Shown: piece by piece, positions 1-7,922 of the stretch
Position numbering within the stretch: position 1 is the stretch's first letter
Layout of the letters: each line of letters begins with the position of its first letter
Source of the DNA: Streptomyces spororaveus
Lineage (GTDB): Bacteria > Actinomycetota > Actinomycetes > Streptomycetales > Streptomycetaceae
DNA length: 64,000 bases
Assembly (NCBI RefSeq): GCF_016755875.1
Contig: NZ_BNED01000005.1
Span: 434,001 to 498,000 of the forward strand
Direction: 5' to 3'
Translations under genes and position numbers: made by a program
The notes under the pieces: model-generated
Told to the model about the DNA's origin: nothing
What the model saw: only the letters and a program-made list of their open reading frames with translations
Databases searched by the model: none

Positions 1-255
1 CCGGCCGACGGCGGCGGGCCGGGGCTGGCACTCGGCCGCAGCGTGACACCCGTACAGGAACGGCCGCGCGTCCACCTCGACCTGTACGCGGCGGACGCGG
101 CCGAGCAGGAGGCGGAGGTGGCACGGCTGGTCTCTCTGGGTGCCCGGCACGTCGACTGGGACGCGTACCCGGAGGATCCGGATTTCGTGGTGCTGGCCGA
201 TCCCGAGGGCAACCGCTTCTGCGTCATCGACGCCACGCACGGCCAGGCGACCTGA
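1..255 (+). CDS. VOC (glyoxalase/dioxygenase-fold) family protein, 3' part
   Basis: The reading frame is open from the first base of the window and ends with TGA, so only the C-terminal ~84 residues are present. They read as the second half of a vicinal-oxygen-chelate domain: a VHLDLY strand with a likely metal-binding histidine, a helix rich in Ala/Glu ending in LVSLGARHV, and the closing FVVLADPEGNRFCVID strand typical of the family. VOC proteins include glyoxalases, ring-cleaving dioxygenases and bleomycin-binding proteins, and the substrate cannot be told from this fragment. A GTG at 43 is internal to the frame and is not needed as a start. Confidence 0.8.
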   Translation, partial: PADGGGPGLALGRSVTPVQERPRVHLDLYAADAAEQEAEVARLVSLGARHVDWDAYPEDPDFVVLADPEGNRFCVIDATHGQAT

Positions 256-362
256 GGCCGGGGCGCGGTCGCTCGTCCGTGCTGCCGAAACCAGGGCGTG
301 CGGGACGACGGTCGGACATATGGTCGTGATCAGCAGTAGTGATACGTCAACGGGGAGTTGTG

Positions 363-1646
363 ATGCTTTCGGAGAACAGGGTGCCGCGCCGTGCGATGGG
401 CGTGGTGGGGGTGTTACTGGCGACCGCCGGACTGGCGGCCTGCGGGGAAGGCGGCGGCGCGTCGGAGGGGAAGCCGTCCGGGGATCCGGCGAAGCCGTCG
501 CAGACGGATGGCGGGAAGTCCGCGCGGCAGGCGTTCGACCCGCCGGTCGGGTTCGAAGCGGGCGGATTCGAGCTACCGGGTGCGAGCCAGCCGAGTACGG
601 CGAGCGGAGGGGCCACGCGGGCCGCGGTCACCCTCGTCGACGGGGTCGCCTACGTCACCGCCGAATCCGGCCTTGAGGCCACCGACACGCAGACGGGCAA
701 GCCCCGTTGGACGGTGGGGACGAAGAACGCGGCGGAGAAGGGCGGTTTCGGCAGCAACCGCGGCGCGCCGCGGGTGTTCGAGTCGGGCGGGAAGAAGACG
801 GTGTACGCCGCCTGGAACAGGACCGTGCCGGGCGAGGGGACCGCCCCGTCCCGGAAGGTGATCGAGGTCCTCGCGGTCGACACGGCCGACGGCCGGACGG
901 TGTGGTCGGGGGAGTTCCCGGCCGGCCCGCGGGGCGACGGCTGGTCCTCGGGCGCCATCGGTGCGGATGAGGTCCTCGCTCCGCAGGTCATCGGGGTCGA
1001 GGCGGGTGTGGTGGTGGTCACCGCGGACGACACCACCTACGCCGTCGACTCGGCCGGTGGCACGGTGCATTGGCAGAAGCCGGACTTCCGTGCCCTCGTA
1101 CTGGCCGACGGGGTGGTGGCCGGGGGCGAGCGGGCCGGATACGGGGACCGCCGGCTCGTCGGGGTGGCCCTCGCCACGGGCGAGGCCCGCTGGACGGTCC
1201 GCGATGCGACGCGGCCGGCCGCCGCCGGGCCGAGACTGGTGACCGCCGACCGGGAGAACAGGACGCGCGTGCTCGACGCCGCCACCGGCTCGGAGCGAGC
1301 GGTCCTCGACACCGGGAGCTGGGGATGCCGCCACGACGCGCGGTCGCTGCTCCTGTGTTCCACGTACGGTTCCGCGTCGAAGGGCGCCATCGTGGTCTTC
1401 GACGCCACCTCGGTGCAGAAGCGGTGGGCCCTGCCCGACGCCTCGGGCCGGGTCGTGCCGAAGGTCAAGGCGTTCTGGCACGGCGCCGTGTACGCGGAGA
1501 CGGAGGGCGAGAAGTCCGTGGTCCTGGACGGCGGGACGGGGCAGGACCGGGACACCGCACCCGGCGCGGCCCCGATCGAGGTCGACCAGTACGGCGGCCT
1601 GACGCACTCCCTGGACCACCCGGCCTACTACCGCGCCGTCCGCTGA
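363..1646 (+). CDS. Secreted PQQ-like beta-propeller lipoprotein
   Basis: A 427-residue protein with a short basic N-terminus, a hydrophobic segment and a lipobox (TAGLAAC), so it is predicted to be lipidated and held on the outer face of the membrane. A Ser/Gly/Lys linker follows, then repeats typical of a PQQ-like/WD-type beta-propeller, for example VAYVTAESGLEATDTQTGKP and TYAVDSAGGTVHWQK, similar in style to BamB-type proteins. In Gram-positives such propellers are usually binding or scaffolding proteins of unknown ligand. ATG at 363 is preferred because GGGGAG lies five bases upstream. GTG at 360 is possible, and a longer start at 339 would place residues before the ribosome-binding site. 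Confidence 0.8.
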   Translation: MLSENRVPRRAMGVVGVLLATAGLAACGEGGGASEGKPSGDPAKPSQTDGGKSARQAFDPPVGFEAGGFELPGASQPSTASGGATRAAVTLVDGVAYVTAESGLEATDTQTGKPRWTVGTKNAAEKGGFGSNRGAPRVFESGGKKTVYAAWNRTVPGEGTAPSRKVIEVLAVDTADGRTVWSGEFPAGPRGDGWSSGAIGADEVLAPQVIGVEAGVVVVTADDTTYAVDSAGGTVHWQKPDFRALVLADGVVAGGERAGYGDRRLVGVALATGEARWTVRDATRPAAAGPRLVTADRENRTRVLDAATGSERAVLDTGSWGCRHDARSLLLCSTYGSASKGAIVVFDATSVQKRWALPDASGRVVPKVKAFWHGAVYAETEGEKSVVLDGGTGQDRDTAPGAAPIEVDQYGGLTHSLDHPAYYRAVR

Positions 1647-1671
1647 CCCCACGAACTCCACACCGGGGCCG

Positions 1672-1869
1672 GAGTCCGCGGAAGTTCCGTCGGACATCCT
1701 GCGCTGTACGAAGCTTCCCGCTGGGGTGCGGAAAGACAAGGTCCTCCGGGAGCAACGACCGGCCGGAACCCCCGAACGCCGCCTGCTGCTGCTCGGCGTC
1801 GGTGGCTCCGGCTCGCGTAGGCCTGCCCGAGGCCTTGGGACCGACAGCGCGGCAGCAGGGACTGCACAC
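1672..1869 (-). pseudogene. Possible decayed tyrosine recombinase fragment
   Basis: In one minus-strand frame the segment 1755-1672 reads LLPEDLVFPHPSGKLRTAQD followed by VRRNFRGL. This resembles the region of phage-type integrases where a GLVFTT-like strand is followed by a polar turn and an arginine-rich helix. A neighbouring frame upstream carries an HRRRAAAGG-like stretch expected just before it, which implies a frameshift. No catalytic R-H-R-Y set is intact. The match is short and made by eye, so this is tentative. It is placed beside a low-GC ATPase, which would suit the remains of an integrated element. Confidence 0.3.
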
Positions 1870-1967
1870 GGTGTCGGCCGCGCGCCTCTATGGCCAAGGG
1901 CTCCATATACGTGTGGGTCGACGGCCGAAGGGATGCCAGCGAGGCACGCTGTGGCGGTGGCCGACTG

Positions 1968-1987
1968 GATCCCGGTACCCCGGGATC
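1968..1987 (-). terminator. Hairpin after the split ATPase gene
   Basis: An 8-bp perfect inverted repeat (GATCCCGG, loop TACC, CCGGGATC) lies ten bases beyond the stop codon of the leftward ATPase gene. It has no T-run, as is usual for Streptomyces hairpin terminators. Confidence 0.45.
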
Positions 1988-1996
1988 ATTGCTTGT

Positions 1997-2863
1997 TCAA
2001 TTATGAAGGACCCCGTACCCGGCCCTGGAGAACCGGGCAAGCCATCCAGAGGAGACCATAAAAGCCCCTGCGTCATCCGACGAAATCAGCGTCAGGTTGT
2101 TTTCCTCAAGTTCTTTCGCACATCGCCTCATCTCAACACGGTCTCCGAATCCGAATAGATCGAAATCTTCGAACCGGCAAGCGCCACCATTGTCGGCCAT
2201 GTCGTCCAACAGCCTCCAACTCGCCGCAGAAACACCCTCGCTTGCACTGTACTCGTCCGACACCTGCGCCAACCAGGACTGCAAGAGCTCCAGATGCTCC
2301 CTCTCCCCCACGCCGATTATTCCTTCGTCATGCAGCCAGAAGCTGAAATCCTCGCAGGCCTGAAGAGTGTCTCTGAGGTTACATCTCAGCACCTCATAGA
2401 GATACTGAAAGCCGACCGGGCCGACCGGCGGCGATCCACCCAACGAAAACTCCTCAATCCTGGCCTCAAGGGCTCTTATCGCATCATCCTTGGATAGAGG
2501 TTCAACCTTTATGGGCTGACACAGGCGACCTTGCAGTCGCGGCGATGCCACTGCCGTACGCACTACACCCCGAGCCCCGCAGACTATCCACCTCAGGCCC
2601 GGCTCGGCGAGAATCGTATCGCGAATTTCCTCAAGCACCTGTCGCGCCGAATCCGAGCTGACGAGAAGCTCCAGATTATCCAGGACGCAAACGAAGTACC
2701 CGCATCCTGGCGGGTCGAAGCACTCTTTCACCCAAGCGCGGACCGTGTTGGCCAGGCCGGACTCCGCAAATGCAGAGTTCGAGGATTCACCCCTGCCCCC
2801 GGAGAGCCCCAAACCGGCGAAGTTGACGCCTCCAGAGATCGACACCATGAGAGGTGAATTCAT
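1997..2863 (-). CDS. AAA/STAND-type ATPase, C-terminal part (separated by an in-frame TAG)
   Basis: A 288-residue frame that starts with an ATG touching the stop codon of the upstream half and lies in the same reading frame as it. It contains a Walker B-like strand (YFVCVLDNLELL), a sensor-like strand (LRWIVCGARGV) and a C-terminal region that looks like a winged-helix fold (SWRLLDDMADNGG ... KELEENNLTLISS). The matching Walker A is in the upstream half, so the two together make one ATPase of about 424 residues. Base composition is visibly less GC-rich than the neighbours, with ATA, TTT and AAT codons, which suggests transfer. Function is not recognised; such ATPases occur in mobile-element and defence contexts. 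Confidence 0.65.
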   Translation of the reverse strand: MNSPLMVSISGGVNFAGLGLSGGRGESSNSAFAESGLANTVRAWVKECFDPPGCGYFVCVLDNLELLVSSDSARQVLEEIRDTILAEPGLRWIVCGARGVVRTAVASPRLQGRLCQPIKVEPLSKDDAIRALEARIEEFSLGGSPPVGPVGFQYLYEVLRCNLRDTLQACEDFSFWLHDEGIIGVGEREHLELLQSWLAQVSDEYSASEGVSAASWRLLDDMADNGGACRFEDFDLFGFGDRVEMRRCAKELEENNLTLISSDDAGAFMVSSGWLARFSRAGYGVLHN

Positions 2864-3271
2864 CTATTTATCGATCTCCTTCACCTTCGGAGTGCGATAT
2901 CCCCAGGATTTCAAGTCATCGTGATACTGAATAAATGCCGCCGCGATCGCCCGGTAAACCTTTGCCTCAAGGAGGCTCGTGCCCCCCTTGTTGGCGATCT
3001 GAAATTTCTCATCGACTGGAAGCATGATGGGAAGGCGAGACTTGTCGCTATTCCTCTTCATGCGATAGCTCGCCACGGTCATCAGGCTAGTCTTCCCCAC
3101 CCCGGCCTCGCCTTCGATAGTCACATGGCTCGATGAGGAAGACAGTCGATTGATCAGGCGGCGAATATGGCTCTCTCGCCCCACAAGCAGCCTCTCCCCT
3201 ATCGCCGTCGGCGGGAGAGAATCGGTATTGTAGGGACTCTGCGTAAAGCCCAGATCCGTCCAAATTTCCAT
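2864..3271 (-). CDS. AAA/STAND-type ATPase, N-terminal part with Walker A
   Basis: A 135-residue frame beginning MEIWTDLGFTQSPYNTDSLP, then an RLLVGRE box (entry motif of ORC/STAND-type AAA ATPases) and a clear P-loop, GEAGVGKTSLM, near residue 56. It ends at an amber TAG at 2864-2866. The very next codon is ATG and the frame continues unbroken for 288 more codons holding Walker B. The upstream ribosome-binding site is poor. Either this is a recent nonsense mutation (pseudogene), a sequencing error, a two-subunit arrangement by stop-start coupling, or suppressed readthrough. The first explanation is favoured because the ATPase core is cut through the middle. Confidence 0.65.
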   Translation of the reverse strand: MEIWTDLGFTQSPYNTDSLPPTAIGERLLVGRESHIRRLINRLSSSSSHVTIEGEAGVGKTSLMTVASYRMKRNSDKSRLPIMLPVDEKFQIANKGGTSLLEAKVYRAIAAAFIQYHDDLKSWGYRTPKVKEIDK

Positions 3272-3609
3272 GGTGCAACAACCTGTCAGCTGTTGAAGGC
3301 GTCAATGACTGCCCCTGGACTGGCTCTTCTCATTGTCAGCCGTGCCGAGAAAGCGTTCCAGTCGGCATCACCGTCAGCCCCACTCTGGACGGAAGGAACC
3401 ATCGCGACCACGGGGGTGGGGATCGCCACGCGTCGACGGCCGCAGCCAAGACCGGCGTTCCGATGCGGTGGGGCTCCTGGTGCTGGTCGCACTGGCGTAC
3501 TCCTTCCCCCGCCGGCGGCTGACTCAGAGCGGCAGCGCCTGGATGGCGCGCCGGGTACGGCCTACGCGCTCGGCGTGCTGGACTGGCGCCGGCACGGCAG
3601 GCTGGGGGC
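3272..3609 (+). other. Gene-poor gap, possibly decayed coding sequence
   Basis: No frame here has both a credible start and family-like content. Short GC-rich stretches around 3440-3600 have coding-like composition in more than one frame (for example SDAVGLLVLVALAYSFPRRR), suggesting remnants of one or more lost genes. No RNA gene was recognised. Confidence 0.4.
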
Positions 3610-3837
3610 GTGTCGGACCAGACGGAAATCATCGTGCATCCGGTATCCCCGAAGGGCGGCCGGAAGGTCACCGTTCATGCGCTCGGAGTGGACGCGGACC
3701 TCGGGCGTGCTCAGACGCCGAGGGACGTTGCCGAGTTCCTGCGTCGCGCCGGCCTGGAGGACGTGGACCTGAGCGAGGACGGGCCGATCACCTGGGAGGG
3801 CGGCGGCCCCGACGTATGGAAGCGCCCCGACGCCTGA
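3610..3837 (+). CDS. Small conserved-looking hypothetical protein
   Basis: A 75-residue acidic protein starting at GTG (MSDQTEIIVHPVSP) and ending GGGPDVWKRPDA. It shows strong actinomycete codon bias throughout. The layout is a short beta-rich N-terminus followed by a DVAEFLRRAGLEDVDL helix and a tryptophan-glycine tail. Proteins of this appearance are common in Streptomyces but have no known role. It has no signal peptide or membrane segment. Function unknown. Confidence 0.6.
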   Translation: MSDQTEIIVHPVSPKGGRKVTVHALGVDADLGRAQTPRDVAEFLRRAGLEDVDLSEDGPITWEGGGPDVWKRPDA

Positions 3838-4017
3838 GGGTGAGCGGCCCGTCCTCGGGGAGCCAATCGGGGAGCCGCCCGCGGCAGCACAGGCCGGATC
3901 GGCCTGGACTGCCGTGGACAGTGGGGAGCCGGAACCCTTGGGGTGGATGGGCTCCACAACGCCGCTTCCTGATCCCCCGCTTGTCCCTGCCTTAAGCGGA
4001 ACCTAAGACTCATCAGA

Positions 4018-4055
4018 GCCGTGCCGAAACGAACGAATGTCCGTTTCGGTGCGGC
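4018..4055 (+). promoter_or_regulatory. Imperfect inverted repeat upstream of the chitinase gene
   Basis: Two 14-base arms (GCCGTGCCGAAACG and CGTTTCGGTGCGGC) match at 12 of 14 positions around a 10-base spacer, 53 bases before the chitinase start. It may be an operator or a 5' leader hairpin. It does not look like the classical direct repeat of chitinase promoters. Confidence 0.45.
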
Positions 4056-4107
4056 TAGCGTGCTGCCGGATTCCCCAACTCCCCAGTAACACAGAGGCAG
4101 GCACGCG

Positions 4108-5598
4108 ATGGGCAGCACAGTCGGGCACCGGCGCAGCACGAGTCGTACGGCGAAGGTCACGGGCGCGATCGTGACGGCGGCGCTGATCGGTGGGGCGGCC
4201 TTCGCTTTCACCGGGACCGCGCAGGCGACCTCCGTCGGAGCCGTGTACACGAAGTCCAGCTCCTGGAGCGGCGGTTACACCGGCCAGTACGTCATCACCA
4301 ACAGCACCGGCACGGCGCAGTCGGACTGGACCCTCCAGTTCGACCTGCCGGAGGGCACGAAGATCGATTCGCTCTGGAACGGCACCCACACGGTCTCCGG
4401 TCGCCGCGTCACCGTGAAGCCGGCGAGCTGGAACGGGCAGCTGGCGGCGGGTGCCTCCGTCACCGTCGGTTTCGTCGCGAGCGGTACCGGCACCCTCGGC
4501 AACCCCACCGGGTGCCTGATCAACGGGGTGAAGTGCTCGGTGGACCAGGGCGCCACGGCCCAGCCCAGCGGGCGCCCCACCGCCCGGCCCACCGTCACGG
4601 CGAGCCCGGCCCCGACCTCGCCCGCCACGTCCGCCGCCCCCACCGGGACCAAGGCGCCCTCCCCCACGGCGACCGCACCCTCCCCCACCCCGGCGCCCGG
4701 GGGCGGCGGCGCGCGCTTCGCCCCGTACGTGGACACCTCCCTGTACCCCGCCTACGACCTGCTCGACACCGCGACGAACACGGGCGTGAAGGAGTTCCAC
4801 CTCGCCTTCATCACCTCCGGCGGTGGCTGCGCACCGCTGTGGGGCGGTGTCACGGATCTCGCGAACGACAAGGTCGCCGCGCAGATCGGTGCGCTGCGCG
4901 CCAAGGGCGGCGACGTACGGGTGTCGTTCGGCGGGGCCGCCGGTCACGAACTGGCGCTGAACTGCGCCACCGTGGACGAGCTGGCCGCGGCGTACGGAAA
5001 GGTCGTCGACCAGTACCGGCTCACCAAGGTCGACTTCGACATCGAGGGCGCGGCCCTGCCGGACACCGCCGCCAACGCGCGCCGTGCGCAGGCCATCGCC
5101 CGGCTGCAGAAGTCCCACCCGGGTCTGGACGTCGCCTTCACCCTGCCCGTGATGCCCGAGGGCCTGACCCAGCCGGGTGTGGCGCTGCTGGCCGACGCCA
5201 AGAAGAACGGTGTGCGCGTCGACGCCGTCAACATCATGGCGATGGACTACGGGCCCGCGTACAGCGGGGACATGGGGCAGTACGCGATCCAGGCCGCGAC
5301 GGCCACGCAGGCGCAGATCAAGGGCGTGCTCGGGCTGTCCGACGCGGCGGCGTGGAAGGCCGTCGCCGTCACGCCGATGATCGGCGTCAACGACGTCGCG
5401 AGCGAGGTGTTCACGGTGGAGGACGCCACCCAGCTCGTGAACTTCGCCTCCTCGAAGGGGATCGGCCGGCTGGCGATGTGGTCGTCCACCCGGGACAAGC
5501 AGTGCGCGGCGGGCGCGGTCGGCTACGCCGACGCGACGTGCAGTTCGATCCTGCAGCAGCCGCTGGCCTTCACCAAGGCCTTCTCCGCGCTCAAGTAG
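4108..5598 (+). CDS. Secreted GH18 chitinase with N-terminal CBM2
   Basis: A 496-residue exported enzyme. Residues 1-41 form a signal peptide ending in a TAQA-type site. Residues ~42-150 are a family 2 carbohydrate-binding module, with conserved tryptophans in SSSWSGGYTGQYVITN, TLQF and SLWNG and a paired cysteine in CLINGVKC. A Pro/Thr/Ser linker follows (~152-205), then a GH18 barrel with SFGG and the catalytic strand VDFDIEG, in which the glutamate is the acid/base. The first aspartate of the DxxDxDxE pattern is threonine here. GH18 enzymes cleave chitin with retention. The lone-gene arrangement with an inverted repeat upstream suggests its own control. Similar bacterial proteins are often annotated as chitinase C or as a CBM-linked endochitinase. 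Confidence 0.9.
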   Translation: MGSTVGHRRSTSRTAKVTGAIVTAALIGGAAFAFTGTAQATSVGAVYTKSSSWSGGYTGQYVITNSTGTAQSDWTLQFDLPEGTKIDSLWNGTHTVSGRRVTVKPASWNGQLAAGASVTVGFVASGTGTLGNPTGCLINGVKCSVDQGATAQPSGRPTARPTVTASPAPTSPATSAAPTGTKAPSPTATAPSPTPAPGGGGARFAPYVDTSLYPAYDLLDTATNTGVKEFHLAFITSGGGCAPLWGGVTDLANDKVAAQIGALRAKGGDVRVSFGGAAGHELALNCATVDELAAAYGKVVDQYRLTKVDFDIEGAALPDTAANARRAQAIARLQKSHPGLDVAFTLPVMPEGLTQPGVALLADAKKNGVRVDAVNIMAMDYGPAYSGDMGQYAIQAATATQAQIKGVLGLSDAAAWKAVAVTPMIGVNDVASEVFTVEDATQLVNFASSKGIGRLAMWSSTRDKQCAAGAVGYADATCSSILQQPLAFTKAFSALK

Positions 5599-5722
5599 CG
5601 GCCTGGCGCGAGGAAACCACGGGCTCGCCCGCACGACACGTCCGGGCGAGCCCCTGCGTCCTGACGGCCGGTCCGAGGTCGTCTCCGGCGGGCCCGGCCC
5701 GGCGGGACCCGGAAGAGTCGGC

Positions 5723-6373
5723 CTAGGTGAGGATTCCGGCGCGCGTGGCGAGGTCGAGTGCCGCGTCGAGGCGTGGAGCGGGCCGGCCCTCGACCTGGCC
5801 CGCGGCGAGCAGGGCCGCCACGGCGGCCGGGTCGGCCTTGCGTTCGCGTGCCAGCGCCGCGAACCGGGCGACGGCCTCGGTCAGGCTCCGCTCCAGCGCG
5901 CCCGGGGCGTCGAACGAGGACACGGCGAGTCCGAGGTACTCCCCCTCGTCCGCGCCGACCCAGGCGGCGGCTCCGTCCAGCCCGTCCTCGCGCACCTCGT
6001 CCGGGTAGGCGATCCGGTGCCAGGCGCCGTTCTCCCACCAGTAGACGAACCCGAAGAGATTCCCGGCGGCGTCGTCGCGCAAGAGGTCCCAGGGCAGCCA
6101 GTCGGGGCCGCCGGCCAGGAAGTCGATCTGCTCCTCGCCGACATGGGTGTGACTGCCGTCGGGGTCCTGGCCGCAGAACACCGCGTGCCCCTCGTCCAGC
6201 ACGGTCAGGCGCCACCAGCCGCACCCGCCGGTGGAGTGGCACCACAGGCCGTCGTCGTCGAGGGCGAACTCGGTGCCGGCCGAGTGCGCGGTGTCGACGA
6301 CGGCCATGGTCACCGCCCTGGCCCAGAGCAGTTCGGGGTGTTCGAGGTCTTCGGGCCGGCTCGGCGTGTGCAT
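5723..6373 (-). CDS. Conserved hypothetical protein
   Basis: A 216-residue soluble protein with tryptophan-rich centre (WCHSTGGCGWWRLTVLDEG, GPDWLPWDLLRDD, FGFVYWWENGAWHRIAYPDE) and an Ala-rich helical C-terminus. It starts at ATG 6373 with GGAGGAGA upstream. No signal peptide or membrane segment is seen and no enzyme motif is recognised. The pattern resembles Streptomyces proteins of unknown function that look like SMI1/KNR4-type or immunity proteins, but this is only a resemblance. Confidence 0.7.
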   Translation of the reverse strand: MHTPSRPEDLEHPELLWARAVTMAVVDTAHSAGTEFALDDDGLWCHSTGGCGWWRLTVLDEGHAVFCGQDPDGSHTHVGEEQIDFLAGGPDWLPWDLLRDDAAGNLFGFVYWWENGAWHRIAYPDEVREDGLDGAAAWVGADEGEYLGLAVSSFDAPGALERSLTEAVARFAALARERKADPAAVAALLAAGQVEGRPAPRLDAALDLATRAGILT

Positions 6374-6474
6374 CGTGTGGTCTCCTCCCGGGTGCCGGGC
6401 AAGCCTCGCACACGGGCCGGGATCGGTGGCGAGGTGGCCCTGGGGGCGCGGCGGATGGCTTCGGGCGCGTGGAT

Positions 6475-6519
6475 CGCCACCCGTCGGCTCGCCACCCGTC
6501 GGCTCGCCACCGGACGGCT
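6475..6519. repeat. 15-bp tandem repeat, three copies
   Basis: The unit CGCCACCCGTCGGCT occurs twice exactly and a third time with two changes, in the gap between the hypothetical gene and the carbonic anhydrase gene. No function is evident. Confidence 0.7.
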
Positions 6520-6632
6520 CCCCGCAGGGTGTACGCCCGCATTCTGAGAAGATCCAGGCCCCATCAAGCCTGCCCCCGAGCGGATCGCGCCATTGTGGTG
6601 GCCGGGCCGACGTGCCTGCCGGAACAGCGGGT

Positions 6633-6638
6633 TACGGT
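6633..6638 (+). promoter_or_regulatory. -10-like box (TACGGT) of the carbonic anhydrase gene
   Basis: TACGGT ends exactly six bases before the ATG at 6645 and there is no Shine-Dalgarno sequence, so transcription would start at or next to the start codon and give a leaderless mRNA. Confidence 0.5.
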
Positions 6639-6644
6639 CCGGCC

Positions 6645-7385
6645 ATGCCTTCGCACATACGAACCACCCATGCCCCGCACAGCCGTCGCGCCCTGCTGCG
6701 CACCGCCGTCGCGGGCACAGCGGCGGCCGGAGCGGGGCTGACCCTCGGCGCGGCCTTTCCCGCGTTCGCCACCTCGTGGGATCCGGAGAGCGACGAGCCC
6801 GTGGCCACCCCCGCGCAGGCCCTGCGCAGGCTGGCGGCCGGCAACCAGCGGTGGCGGGCCCGGGACCAGGAGCACCCGCACGAGTCCGCGGCCCTGCGCC
6901 GCCGGCTCGTCCAGGGCCAGCGGCCCTTCGCGATCGTGCTCGGCTGTGTCGATTCACGCGTTCCGCCCGAGCTGGTCTTCGACCAGGGGCTGGGTGACCT
7001 GCTGACCGTGCGGTCGGCGGGCGAGGTGCTGGACGAGGCGGTGCTGGGCAGCATCGCGTACGGGGTTCTCGAGCTGGGTGTACCGCTCGTGCTCGTCCTG
7101 GCCCATCAGTCGTGCGGGGCGGTCGCCGCGGCGGTCCACGCCGACGAGTCGGGCGGGCCGCTCCCGGCTCATGTCCAGTACCTGGCCGATCAGATACGGC
7201 CTTCCATCGACCACAGCCGGCACGGTGAGGCCCGCGTCGACGCGACGATCAACGCGCACGTGCGCAACGTCCGTAGGCGGCTCGCGGCCGAACCCGACCT
7301 GGCCGGGCGGGTGGCGACGGGCGAACTGGCGGTACTCGCCGCCCGCTACGAGCTGAGCGACCAGCACGTACGCACCCTGGCCTGA
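6645..7385 (+). CDS. Exported beta-class carbonic anhydrase
   Basis: A 246-residue protein with a Tat-type signal (SRRALLRTAVAG, then a hydrophobic stretch to about residue 40). The body is a beta-carbonic anhydrase: zinc ligands Cys101 and Asp103 in GCVDSR, with His154 and Cys157 in AHQSCGA. These enzymes interconvert CO2 and bicarbonate, here on the outside of the membrane. The start at 6645 gives the intact twin-arginine signal; the frame runs open much further upstream but that extension lacks family content. The gene appears leaderless. A strong hairpin follows the stop and is shared with the convergent chaplin gene. Confidence 0.9.
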   Translation: MPSHIRTTHAPHSRRALLRTAVAGTAAAGAGLTLGAAFPAFATSWDPESDEPVATPAQALRRLAAGNQRWRARDQEHPHESAALRRRLVQGQRPFAIVLGCVDSRVPPELVFDQGLGDLLTVRSAGEVLDEAVLGSIAYGVLELGVPLVLVLAHQSCGAVAAAVHADESGGPLPAHVQYLADQIRPSIDHSRHGEARVDATINAHVRNVRRRLAAEPDLAGRVATGELAVLAARYELSDQHVRTLA

Positions 7386-7406
7386 CCCCGGCGGCGCCGC
7401 GTGCGG

Positions 7407-7446
7407 GCGGCTCATCCCGGTCGACCCTCCGACCGGGATGAGCCGC
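7407..7446. terminator. Bidirectional hairpin terminator
   Basis: A perfect 17-bp inverted repeat with a 6-base loop lies between the convergent carbonic anhydrase and chaplin genes and could end transcription in both directions. Confidence 0.85.
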
Positions 7447-7458
7447 GGTTCACGAGCC

Positions 7459-7698
7459 TCAGGCGTTGACGCAGACGTTGCCGGCGGCCGGGTTGAGCGC
7501 GCCGATCACGTTGATGCTGTTGCCGCACAGGTTGATCGGAATGTGGATCGGGACCTGGATCACGTTGCCCGAAAGCACACCGGGCGAACCGATCGCGGCG
7601 CCGTTCGCGGTGGAGTCCGCCGACGCCGAGGAGGCACCGCCGATGACCGCCAGGCCCAGCACCAGGGCCAGACCCGCACTCTTCAGAACACGCGACAC
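7459..7698 (-). CDS. Short chaplin, hydrophobic surface protein
   Basis: A 79-residue precursor starting at GTG 7698, with a near-ideal AAGGAG four bases upstream. Residues 1-28 are a Sec signal ending in ASA; the mature part is one chaplin domain (NGAAIGSPGVLSGNVIQVP ... NLCGNSINVIGALNPAAGN, with a final Cys). The two cysteines and the Gly-Asn pattern are diagnostic. There is no LPXTG tail, so it belongs to the short chaplins (ChpD-H type), which assemble into amyloid fibrils on aerial hyphae and lower surface tension. Which paralogue it is cannot be settled by eye. Confidence 0.93.
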   Translation of the reverse strand: MSRVLKSAGLALVLGLAVIGGASSASADSTANGAAIGSPGVLSGNVIQVPIHIPINLCGNSINVIGALNPAAGNVCVNA

Positions 7699-7910
7699 GT
7701 GAATCTCCTTGTAACCGCACAGCGGTGCCGGAGCACCGCACGGCCCCGAGCGGGGCCGTCGCCCTTTCCTTCGGCAGCCGAAGGCCTCCCGGCCTGGTTC
7801 CGGCCCCCCGGTTCCCTCGAATAGGTGGACCCGGGCCTCCGTTCGGAGGTACGGAGCGCCGCCGGGCGCCGCTGGTCCCGTACACGTGTCGGAACACCGG
7901 CCCTCCTCGC

Positions 7911-7916
7911 TAGCCT
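7911..7916 (+). promoter_or_regulatory. -10-like box (TAGCCT) of the HD-domain gene
   Basis: TAGCCT ends six bases before the ATG at 7923 with no ribosome-binding site between, matching the leaderless pattern seen at several other genes here. Confidence 0.5.
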
Positions 7917-7922
7917 GAACCG

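Noticed and set aside
4003..5634. A 543-codon minus-strand frame opposite the chitinase
   Set aside because: Arginine/glycine-rich shadow frame; the plus strand has a signal peptide, CBM2 and GH18 motifs.
6475..6519. 15-bp tandem repeat considered as a CRISPR array
   Set aside because: Units are adjacent with no spacers and only three copies.
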